From Megaustenia siamemsis (Eukaryota; Mollusca; Gastropoda; Stylommatophora; Ariophantidae), in the NCBI GenBank assembly GCA_032433765.1, contig JAVIAB010000051.1:54579828-54643827 (forward strand): a DNA stretch of 64,000 nt. The letters are read 5' to 3'. The notes beneath the pieces were generated by a model. That model was not told the origin of the DNA. It was given only the letters and a program-made list of their open reading frames with translations, and did no database searches. The position numbers and the translations under genes are program-made. Positions 37,901 through 49,900 of this stretch are shown in pieces. Each line of letters opens with the position of its first letter. Within the stretch, counting starts at the first letter, position 1.

Positions 37901-40900
37901 ACTTGGTTTTCCACAGTTAACGTGTAACTCTTCTTCTGCTGGTAGTATATCTGGAGGATTATTTGAGCAGAGTCTGTTCAAAAGTTCTTCAAAATGCTCT
38001 TTCCATCTCTCCATTTGTTCCCTTATATTACTAAGCAGATTTCGTTTCTTATCTTTAATAAAGGCATTGATCTGTTTGTATGTTCCACTTAATTTCTTTG
38101 TGCTGTTGTACAGTTCTTTCATATTTCCTTTGTTTGCCACCCCCTCTGCCTCTTTAGCTAGTGCTAGTTCATCTATATATTTCCTCTTATCCCTTTTAAT
38201 GCATATTCTCACTTCTTTGTTCACCTCTGTGTAAGTTTCCTGTGCCTTGACAATAGTACTTCTCATTTTGCTTTTATTTATGTCATTTTTATTATTATTT
38301 CTTTCTTTAATTTTCTCTAGGGTCTCTGATGTTATCTATGCCTTATTCTGGTGTTCTCTTTTCGCCAGGATTTCTTCACATCTCCTTCCATATATCGTTA
38401 AACTGTTTCCAATGATCTATATTTAATGTATTTTCTAGTTGTTGGAGGACTTGGTATTTGTTTGATACTGTGACTGTAAATTTACCTTTAATTTCTTGCT
38501 CTTTAAGAGCTACATTGAAATAATGTCTACCCTTATGTGTTGTAGTATATCTTTCAGTTTTAGTTTCAGTTTGGCTATCAGAAGATGATGATCTGAAGCC
38601 TCATCTGCTCCTCTTTATACTTTTACATCATGTAAGGATGACTTAAACTTTATATTACTAAATATGTGGTTAATTTGGTTCTCCATTCCATTTGGTTCTC
38701 CCTCAACTTGGTTGTCCGTTAGGTAACACCCATGTAGCTTTATGTATTCTTTTATATTGGAATATTGTCTCTCCTAGGCTCATTTAATTAAGAGCAGAGA
38801 AGTTCACGAATATCTCTCCATTCTCATTCATTTCTCCAAGTCCATGGTTTCCCATGATCTCTTCGAAACCTCTGTTGTCCGATCCTACTTTTGCATTTAC
38901 ATCTCCCATCAAGAATGTAATATCCTTGGCTCTTCTTTCATCCATCTGACATTGCAACTTTTTATAGAATTCATCTTTAACTAAATATCCCTTATCATTG
39001 GTTGGTGCATAGCATTGGATAATGTGTATTTTTATTTTGTTTTTTCTTGTTTTAAATGTTGCTCTTATTAGTGTTGGCCCTAGAGCTTCCCAATATATCA
39101 GAGTTTTCTGTGCTTCCCTTGATAACATTATAGCCACCCTTCACTACGTTGTGTTCCAGGTTCCAGGTGTCTTGATGATAAAATTATTTCTCCTGTGTTA
39201 ATTTTATCTTTTATGTTCCTAACCATTTTGTTTTATACATTCCTAGAATATCTATTTTGTAGTTTGCCATATCTGTTGCTACTTGTGCAGCTTTTCTTTG
39301 TTCATTTAGAGTACATACATTCCAGGTGCCAATTCTGGAGGATTTCGTGGTAGACAAAAGGTGAGTTGGCAACCTGGACTCCTTGTGGCCTTCTCCGGAT
39401 TGCGTCATACATCTCTTAGACAGGAAGCCCTTATCTTTCCTGGATGGCAGATTCACTTTTTTTTCTTTGACTTGTCAATGTTAGTGAAATTTTTGCAGCT
39501 TATATTTTTACAGTACAGAAAGCCAGTTCCATGCCCAACTCTCCTTAGTCACCTCTTAAGAACATGCCTGGTAGCGAACAGCACTACAATTCTTTACTCC
39601 CTTTTCGGGCCCTGGCAGCGCACCCGGGATATAATGATCATACTATTATATAAACTATTATGTAGGAAGAATTGGATGGAAAGAAATTAAAATAAATGAA
39701 GTCTTAAAACTAAAATGAAAAGAGAACTGCTAAACACAATTCAAACAAGACAAATAAGATTTTTGGGGTATGTCAAAAGACACAGCAGCCTACAAAAAGT
39801 AATCTTGGAAGTGAAAATACAAGGTAAAAGAGGCAGAGGCAGACCAAGACTAACATGGACGAGTAACATCAGAAGATGGACAACAAATGATAGGACAGCC
39901 TATGACAAACTGCACTATCAAAGCAAGAGAAAGAGCGCAATGGCACTCCATGGTAGCCAACCTTCGATGCGGTGATGGCACTCAATGAAATGAAATTATA
40001 TAAATATATCATGATCATATTATTATATAAACATATAAGACTGGACAATAAAAAAAAAGGTCATGGTAAAGGTTGTCCATTGCTTTGGGATGTGGACCAC
40101 CACTTCTCTCTTCTTTTATCTTTTGGGAAAGCCATCCAAGTCAGAGGCAGACCAAGACTAAAGTAGACGGATAATTTCTAAAGATGGACAGATGAACCTA
40201 TTACAACGTGCATCAAGACAAGAAACAGAGAAAAATTGTGCTACATGGTAAAACAATACTGATCAAAACTAATGGCACTGTTGGTCAGTTTGTGTTTTGG
40301 TAAAGTTTGATGACAATGTTTTTAATTAATCATAAGAAGAAAACAAAACGACAAAAATGAAAGTATTTATACCCTCAATGATTATTATTTCTATTTATTA
40401 GAAAAAATGGCATTTTAAAAATCAGAGATTAGAACACCTCTTCAGATAAACAAGTTAGTGAACATGGCAAAATCACAGAGAGTTCAATGTTAGAATGGGA
40501 GACAGAATTTTGGCTGCGAGAACAGCTGCTAGTAGTAAAAGAGAGGAGATTCAGGTAGTCACTGCAGCTCCTGAGATTGTTGACACTCTAGTGGCTGACT
40601 GCTATGATATGAATAGCTGGTATATTTACAGAGATCTTGAAACTTCAGGTGGTGTGATTTACTGCTTTGGCTATAGTGGGGAGGGACAATTTATTATGAT
40701 GAAAGAACAGATGCATAGATCTACCCCAGGTGAGGATCCTCTTTATGTATATGGGAGAAATACTAGAAGAATTGGGAGCCGCGATAGCTCAGTGGTTAGT
40801 GAACTGAGCTACAAAGGACAAGAGGTAGGGTTCGATCCCAACCGATGGTTTCCGGGTTCACCCAGCCTTAAATGAGTGCTGGATTTTGTTCTGAGAAAGT

Positions 40901-43900
40901 AAAGTGGCACGGGCATTATACTGACCAAATTACCTCAAAAATCATGTGCTGAAGGTCTATAAAAATTATGGTCACTAACACCATATTCCCTATACGCCAC
41001 TTGGCATGACAGGGCTCTTTACTTTTACTTTTTTACTAGAAGAATTGGCTGTGCAGTTATTTGAAGATGTAATGCAATCTATTGCCCTCAGGATGTAGGA
41101 AAATAACAATTATGGGAAAAAAGTGAAATGAATTAAAGAAAATGCATGGGAGAAAGTTTGAGACTACAATCAACCAGTGTGCCATGGGAGTTGCCAGTAT
41201 GTACAATTCATTGCCTGCTACTGGCGACTCACTGAGGTTTGTCTTGACTTTAATTATACTGATTCTTTACTATAATCATTCAATACATGAGCTTTCTTAG
41301 TAGTTTTGCCACTTACTAGTGTCAAACTGCTTGCAATGATGATCACCAACACAGTACACTCAAATGCTTGGTGATCTACAATCTGCTTTCCTTTAGTTCT
41401 TATTAGATTCCATATGTCACTGTTACTGAAACAGTCTAAGCAACTGATTCTGTAGATATAAGACAATTGCAATAGGTTGGTCTATATATTATGGGCTAAT
41501 GTATAAATATCTCTAGGTTTAACATAAATCTTTATGAAAATTATATGTTACATATTTACCAATAGTTCAGCATGAGGATAAATTACACTCATTTAAAGTA
41601 GATTGGCCGCTAATATTTATAGGGTGTACTGATAAATTTTGGCTTACAAACACAATTGTTCAGGGAAAATTAAAGTACTTTGGCCATGTCAAGGGACACA
41701 GTGGACAGGAAAGAATAATAATGGCAGGCATGGTTCCTGGGTGACACATCAGGGGCAGATCAAGAAGGTGGTTTAAAGACATCATGGAGACCTTGAACAT
41801 GACAACAGAAGAAGAGGGAGATCTAGCTAGAGACAGAGATTCTTTCAGATGGGCTGTGGTGAATGCAACATTTTGGAAAGGACACGCAACCTGATGATGA
41901 CTGTTAAATACAATGAGCAATTTTTAAAAAAGCTTTTGGAAAGGTAGGGGGTGGAACTTTGTGGCACAGTTAATATTATTGCATGAATTGTTAAGTTAAA
42001 CAGCCTGAGAGAAAAAAATCAGAAATGAAGAGTTATGAAATAGACTAGGAACAGAACCAGGTATTGAAAACATAAAGCGACAACAGATCAAGTGGTTCAG
42101 GCATGTGATAAAAATAAAGAACTGAATTTAATACAATGAGTTACCAAAAAAACCAAGAAGACCAAGAAAAGGGTGGATAAACGGAATACTAGAAACACTC
42201 TGAGGTATAACAGCAGCAAAGGCCTATAGAAGAGCAAGAAACTGTGAACCATATCTCCCCTTGACGCTGGAAGGTAAATGAGGAAGGGGAAAAAAAAGAA
42301 GAAAGAAAGAAAGATTGTTAAATATTATGTTAACTGGGTTAAAATATGTTAACTTCACAGTACTAAGCCACAAAATACACTAGTGAATTGGCCTCCTGAG
42401 GTACAAGGAGGCGAAGTACAAATACTGATCTTCTACTGGGCTTCTAGGTTCATCCAGCCTTAAAATAGATACAAAAAAATTATTTTCTGCAAAAAAATAA
42501 TATCATGATGTGATAATGTCCACATCACTCATAAAATATGCCATTGGTCATTGAAAAATATGGCACTAACATAATATTCCCCATATGCTATAAGGCGTGG
42601 AGACGAAGAAAGGCAGAAGATTTTAATTTTACAACACCACATGTGTCTTTTAGGGAGCCGCGATAGCTCAGTGGTTAGTGAACTGGACTACAACGGACAA
42701 GGGGTAGGGTTCGATCCCAACCGACGGCTTCCGGGTTCACCCAGCCTTAAATGGGTACCGGATTTTTTCTGGGAAAGTAAAGCAGCACGGGCATAATACC
42801 GACCACATTACCCCAAAAATCATGTGCTGAAGGTCTGTAAAATATAGGGTCACTAACACCATATTTCCCTATACGCCACTTGGCATGACGGGGGTACTTT
42901 ACTTTTTTTTACATGTGTCTTTTGGAAGCCATTGGACAAAATGAGATATATTCTAAGTGTCCAACATAAAAGAGAGTTTTCAAAAGTCAAGTTAACACTG
43001 CTCAGAAGAGATTCTGAAACTAATGCAAGAGCTGCTATGAAGTGACCTCTGGAAAGACAGACAACTTGGCTGAGAGCAATGGAGTGGATAATATAAAAAA
43101 AAAAAAACTATCTTTATGGCATTATCTCATTTTGCTCAGTGGTTAGTGAACTGGACTACAAAGGACAAGAGATAGGGTTCGATCCCAACCGACGGCTTCC
43201 AGATTCACCCAGTCTTAAATGGGTACTGGATTTTTTTCTGAGAAAGTAAAGTCGCACGGGCGTAAAACCGACCACATTACCCCAAAAATCATGTGCTGAA
43301 GGTCTGTAAAATGTATGGTCTAGTGACCATATTCCCTATACACCACTTGGCGTGATGGAGGCTCTTTACTTTTTATTATCTCATTTCCTCCTGTCTGGTG
43401 GTTCGAGAAGGGAAGAGGCTTAAAGGACTAGAGAATATAGGCTGCCTTTCCAGTGCAGTTGCCACTGGGTGTTCAAGTCTGATTTCTTTCATTACATCCA
43501 TAATAGAAAAAACTTGTCACGCTACCACAAATTGATCCTGCCTTCTGCTGGCATAGGAGCACGACAAGTTAATGACTTGGCCACCCACTCTCTGAAGGTG
43601 AAGAATTGATTCTAATTAATCATTTCTTGATTAAGAATGAAGAAACTTATTTTACTGCTAGCAAAGAAAGCATACATGAAGAATAGCTGATAGCAATATA
43701 GAGTAATAAAACCGACCTGTCATAAATCCACTGTGGGAAACAGTATGCGGGCGGACCATCCAAAACACTTTGCCCAATTGTATCATCCTCGTCTTCAAGG
43801 AAATCGTAAGTGTCAAAATCAGTACCTAGATTTCCCTCCAAGAAACTAACTCTTCCAATACTGTTATTGCGGTCATAAGTACCTGGATCTGGGCTTAACT

Positions 43901-46900
43901 GGCGGTTATAATGCTTATTTTGGTGGTTCTCAGAGGTACCTGGTCTATTCTTTTTCTTTGTGTCAAAAAGAGAAAAAAATTGAATAATATTATGAATTAA
44001 ACAACATGTACAAGGAGACATTAGTATTAGAAAAAACAAAATTAGTAAAGAAAAACTGTACAATATAGCTCCACCTTACAAACTGTACCTCAGCCTCAGC
44101 TTCAGCTCAAATGAATGTAAAGCATAGATAGAACTAAAAAGACAATTATGGCTAATGGTTGGCATTGAGAAACAGCAGATAAATTGGTTCGGCCACATCA
44201 TAACAAGACAAAAAGAACTAACAATGACTCTTTCTCTCTTCTGCGATCAAGACTCAATCAGAATAGGATTCCAGATGAAGACAGCTATCTGTTTAAGTGA
44301 ATTGATCAACCCCACAGACAGAACATCACAATTAGAGTCTGTTATATCCACTCTGATTGAGTACCAGTTAAAACGTTGCACTGTGTTCTGCGCCAGTGGC
44401 CCAGTGCATCCGATTTCAGCCAGCATTTTATTCAGGTTTGCTTCCCTTAGCCTTTGATTGTCCCCAATCTTCCTGCAAGGCAGCAGATTGTCTTTTCTGT
44501 AGGGGGATTCTGCCCTTAGATGGTCGGCCCTCCCAGGTTTACGAGCACCATCTGCCCGAGTCACTAGAGGAGACTAACACAGACATGCACACACTATAAC
44601 AATGACTCAAAGAGCCATAAACAAACGCTACAAAAACGCCAGATTAAGAGGAAGACAGAAAAAGAGATGGATAAAGAGAATACTAGAGTCACTAGGAGGG
44701 ATAACACCAGAAGAGGCCAATAGAAGAGCAAAGAATCACAGACTGTATCTCCCCTCGATGCCAACGGCAATGTAGTAAAAAAATTTATATATAAAATTTT
44801 TTGATAAAATTGGTTTAGTAACAGCTTTACATAGGTGAATGACAACATGAAATCAAAACAACTTTGTGGGTCAATAGGCCTTCTGCTGGAACAATGAACA
44901 AGACTCAATATAATAATAAAACTATGAAACAACACAATGAATCATCATCATCATCATGTGCCATACTGGTTGGCATAGGCGATCATGTCCTTCCACAATT
45001 TTCTATCCACAGTGCATCATATCAGTTCTGTAGTTGACTGTTTTCCATGCCATGACACCAAGCTATCCAGTATTTTCTCTCTTTGTTGCCCGCATTCTCT
45101 CTTTCCTTTTATTTTGCCAGCTGTAACCAACTATTCCAACTTTCCTCTTCTCATGATGTGCCCGAAAAATGTTGATATTTCTTTCTGTTTTTTCTATCTA
45201 TTGTCCTTTCGAGCCGAAGACGGCACATAGGGCAGAACCACAATCTCAAAAACAGAAACCTTGCGTGCCAAAATGGCACATATTGCAGAGATCACTTCTA
45301 AAATCTATGGCTGTTTCCATAACAATACTTTTTACAATGATTTTTTTAGGAGTTCCCTTTTTGTGTTGGCCTCTTTGAGGATTTCCTCATTGGTCTTTTT
45401 AGCTGTCTAGGGAACTTTCAACATTCTTCTGAGAAATCCTATCTCTGTGGCCTCTAATCGTCTTTTCATTTGTTTGTCTACTGTCCGTGGTTTGCTTCTA
45501 TAGGTCAGAATTGGTTCTATATAGCACTGATGAACTCTCTTTCTCACTTCTATTGATATAGATTTGTTGCATAAGGCATTTTTCATTTTCTGAAATGCTA
45601 TTTTGGCCTGAGCTATTCTACTTTTTATTTCTGTGGTGCATCTTCCATCTGATGTTATTATTGTGCCAAAGTATTTGGCGTGTTGTACTTGTTTCAGTTT
45701 TGTCCTGTTTATTTTTATGCTGCATGATGGTGATAATTGTTTCTTTGATATGACCATTACTTCTATTTTCTTATTATTCAAACTGAGACCTTTCTTGATG
45801 CTTTGTTTTTACTATTATGTCTATCATTTCTTGTAGTTCATTCTCTGTCTTTGCTATTAAGACTGTGTCATCCGCATATTGCAAATTATTTATGTTGTGA
45901 CCGTTGATTTCAATTCCTATTTTGTCTACTATTGATCTCATAATATGTTCGCTGTAAAGTGAAAACACATATGGGAAACAACAGGTAAAAGAAAAAGAGG
46001 AAGACCCAGGGAGACACTGAGAAGAACATTGATGAGAGAGGCAAGAGCAGCAGGAATCGGCTCCCTCAATGAGATAGAACTGCTTGCACAGAACAGAGAC
46101 AGATGGCGAGATTTGATAAAATATCTTTAAAAGAAAACTGCTAGAACAAAAATTCATATAGGAGAAGGTGTATCTTGGTCTACGCCCTATGGGCCGGTTA
46201 CGGCTCGAAAGGTCAATAGATAGATAGAAAGTGAAAACAAATCCGGCGACAGAACACAGCCTTGTCTGGCTCCTTGATTTATAAGTTGAAATTGTCCTGT
46301 TTGGTTGTTAATTCATATTGCTGCTGTTTGTTGCCAGTACATGTTTTTTATGATTCGCAGATCCTTGCCATCAATGTTTAATTTCTCCAGCATATTGATT
46401 ATTTCCACATGTTTTACTTTGTCAAATGCTTTTGTGTAGTCTATAAAGCACATATATAGATTCTTCTTTACCTCTATAGATCTTTCTATCAATATTCTTA
46501 AGATGTATATTGCATTATTGGTGCCCTTTCCTTCCACAAATCCACATTGTTCCTCACTTATTTTTGGTTTTATTTTGTTTCTTACGCGTCTCATGATGAT
46601 TCTTAGTAATATTTTTGTCATATGGCTCATGAGACTAATAGTGTGATGGTCTTCACAATCAGTGGCACCTGACTTCATAGGTATGGCTACAAAGATAGAT
46701 TTTAGTAGATCTTCTGGTATGTGTCCAGTGTTATATATCTAAATGAGTAGTTTTTTTATGACTTGTATTCCCAGTTCTCCTAATGCATTTATCTCTTCGA
46801 TTTGTTTTGTTGTTTTTCCATTTCTTCACATTTCTGCTTTAACCATCCTTCCTTTGCTTCTCTGCATTTATTTTGGATCTCTTTGTGTAATATTTTGTAT

Positions 46901-49900
46901 ATCCGTTCTTCAATCTTGTTTTCGTCTTTAGTTCTAATATTTCTTGTCATCCATTTCTTTTTGTTGATTCTTTTAGTCACTGGTATTACTTCTTTTGATG
47001 TTTGTTGAATTGATTGTTTGAGCATTTCACACTGTTCCTCGATGTCCTGTATTTTTTCAATAGCATTATATCTATTTTGTACTATCGTACTGTACTTATC
47101 ACTCATCTGTCTATCTACTCTAAGCATACCTAGTTCTAATTTTATATTTCTTGGGGATTTCAGTGTCTTCCGCAGTTTTATTCTTATCTTTCCAACTACT
47201 GATACATGGCCACTATTGCAATCTACTCCTGGCCTTGTTTTAACAGATGTTAGCCCATTCCTGAATCTTCTCTGTACCAGTATAAAATCAATTTGATTGT
47301 GTACTTTTTTGTCTGGGCTTTGCCATGTCTATAGTCATTAACTTGTGTGCTTAGCACACTATTACATGGATCTGAAACCTGGACAACATACTCAAACCAG
47401 GAAAAAAGACTGAATGTCTTCCACATGCGATGTCTCCGCAGAATAATGCACATGGCAGGATAAAATAACCAACTTAACTGTCCTGCAACGTGCTAAGACC
47501 CCAACAATCATGTTGATGTTCAGATGTCGAAGACTAAGATGGCTGCGGCATGTCCAGTGAATGGAAGAAAAGAGCATCCCCAGGCGAATACTATATGGCG
47601 AACTAACACACGGAAAAAGACAAATCGGCAGACCTAAACTACGATATAGAGATATCTATAAATCATCTCTGAATGACTTCTCTATATGTGAATATGACTG
47701 GGAACATCTGGCAAGTCATCGCACATCATGGAGAGCATGTATAAGGAACGGTATAACATCATTTGAGACTGTGCTAAGGCGAAACTTAGAAGAGAGAAGA
47801 CTCATGAAAAAGGATGGAAAATCTTGTGGACCAGTGGGCCTGACTTGTTCATTCTGTGACCGCGTTTGTTTGTCAAACATTAGCCACTAGAGAAGCTGTT
47901 TGACAAAAACAAAACCTCAAAAAAATACACAATAGTCTCTACTAGACCATCTGACAAGACATAAAGGGTCATATAGTCACATAGGGTGTTGTTTGAACCA
48001 GGTGTTACCTATAATCATTTCATGTGTCTTTGCCCAATCTATCCCCTCTGTCATTCATCTCTCCAAGGCCATGTCCCCCAGTCACATTTTGTACTTTAAC
48101 TGTTGCTACCTTTGCATTGAAATCCCCTAATATAATAGTTATTTCTTGGGATTTACACTGTTCCATGGTCATCTCTAACTCGTAAAAAGTGTCGATGTCT
48201 TCTTCTTCCCTATTACTTGTTGGTGCATAAACTTGAATTATGTTGATATTTTTTGGTCTACCTCTCAATTTTACTAGCAGAATTCTACCTGATACTGGCC
48301 AAAATCCTTTCACTGTTTTGCTTCTTTCTCTATCTAACCTGATGTTTACACCTCTTTCATGTGTAGTTCCCCCAGAGTAAATTACATTTCCACTATCATA
48401 TTTTAATAATCCTGCTCCTTTCCATCGCATTTCACATTGTCACAAGATGTTCAATTTCATTCTCTTCATTTCTTGGCTGATGTTTTCTAGTTTGCCAACT
48501 AGGAATGCTGATCTAATGCTCCAAGTTCCTATTGCTAGTGTCTCTTTATTTTTTATCTTGCATACAGTAGCTTGATGACAATCGGGTGCCACCTGTAGCA
48601 CATGGCGCTCCCTAACGGACGAGGTGGCTGTGGAGTCCCTATTAAAGTCATTAGCTGTAGTTGTGTTTGGACATGACTAATCTAGGCAATATAAGAAGGT
48701 AGTTTGCCATTCCTTTCCTTCTTGACAGTGACTCTACTAGTCAGAGATCGCAGCCATTGTCTCTATATATATGAGATCCTCTACCTGCCATCGCGGAGTG
48801 GGAACCATAACCAGCACTACTTGTCGGCTGCTCCCACAACACCATCCACCACCTGCTCCAATGGCTACACAATGAATAGTTTATAAAATAATGTGGGGAA
48901 AAGAAACGGTGCTTTGGGTGCACTGTGGTGTGTGTGAAGTTAGATACTACATGTATGTACTGATCAGTGAAACAGAACAACAAATACAGCCTATGAACAT
49001 AAGAGAGAGGGTGTGAGGCCACCAGTGGGAATCTGAAAGGGCTCTCATAATATGAGGTGATGGTACATGAATACCTATATGGAGAAGCACCAGTGCCATG
49101 ATGAGGTATGTGAATGAAATTACATTAGAATGATTTGAACTTCAGATGGTAGATGTGTATTAGAGGTGGGGTGGAGGATAAGGCAGCACAAAAACTGAAT
49201 TCAAAGAATGAAAAAAACATGTATATAATGCAGTGCTAAGTTGGTGATGGAAATGTCTTAATGAATGGATGTGAATTCATGACAATGGAACCTCAAACAA
49301 AAAAATACATGGGAGGTCATAGAAATGTATATATACAGAAGGATGCTGAAAATACCACGGACAGCTCCAATATATAAACACATGCACAAGCGTATGGTAA
49401 AGGGTACACACAACTGAGCATGTACTCTGTGGTGGCAATACCAGAAACTATATGTTTGAGTGTAATGTATTATTGCCTCAATGTGCTCATCAGGGTTTAT
49501 AAGGCAATACTCAAAGACAAAACATTCGCAACCAACAGAGTGGAATGAAATAATGCCAGTGACTCAGATGTCACGTGAGCACTGCTCATCTGAGGAATTG
49601 ACTTGGGACACAATGGGGATGCCAGTATTCTGAAAAAGAATCACAAAAGTGCCCACACCCAATCACCTACCAGATTCTCCTATATAAGTCATCTGGCATC
49701 GCTGATATTTAATAGCATAAATAATATTATGAGACATATTGAGAAACCATCCTTGATCTCAAACTCCCATGGGGAATCAGTGAAATACATAGAGGCAGGT
49801 CTTACAAACCCGGCAGTCATATGGGACTGTGGCTTGTGTTTAAGGTCTAAGTGAAGGAGATGGCTCCTGTGAAGAATGTTGAACAAATTACTATCACGTT

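Larger units (their letters stand above)
44941..48880 (-). mobile_element. RTE-A LINE, nearly full length, carrying three nested insertions
   Basis: Minus strand, 5' to 3'. The leader is at 48880-48560. The endonuclease follows: [20 protein letters not shown] near 48540, then '[13 protein letters not shown]' and '[12 protein letters not shown]' (48430-48020). A linker (47127-46789) leads to the RT: '[20 protein letters not shown]', '[18 protein letters not shown]' and [17 protein letters not shown] (45890). After these come '[11 protein letters not shown]' and the C-terminus, and the 3' end 'ccaaccagtatggcacatga' with a GAT tail. Insertions are at 47330-47940, 45965-46228 and 45190-45345. Frame breaks abound. 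Confidence 0.85.

Noticed and set aside
42652..42910. tRNA gene
   Set aside because: A and B boxes are present but the acceptor stem and anticodon arm do not fold as a tRNA, and a SINE body with target duplication follows.
43956..44063. N-terminal extension of the II-III linker exon (hydrophobic MYSFSLL-type stretch)
   Set aside because: This is intron read through in frame; a good acceptor precedes 43955 and the phase fits the upstream exon.
44247..44564. Minus-strand frame of element R as a conserved protein
   Set aside because: Also open in copy 2, but the differences between copies change amino acids and no domain is recognisable; kept only as a note.
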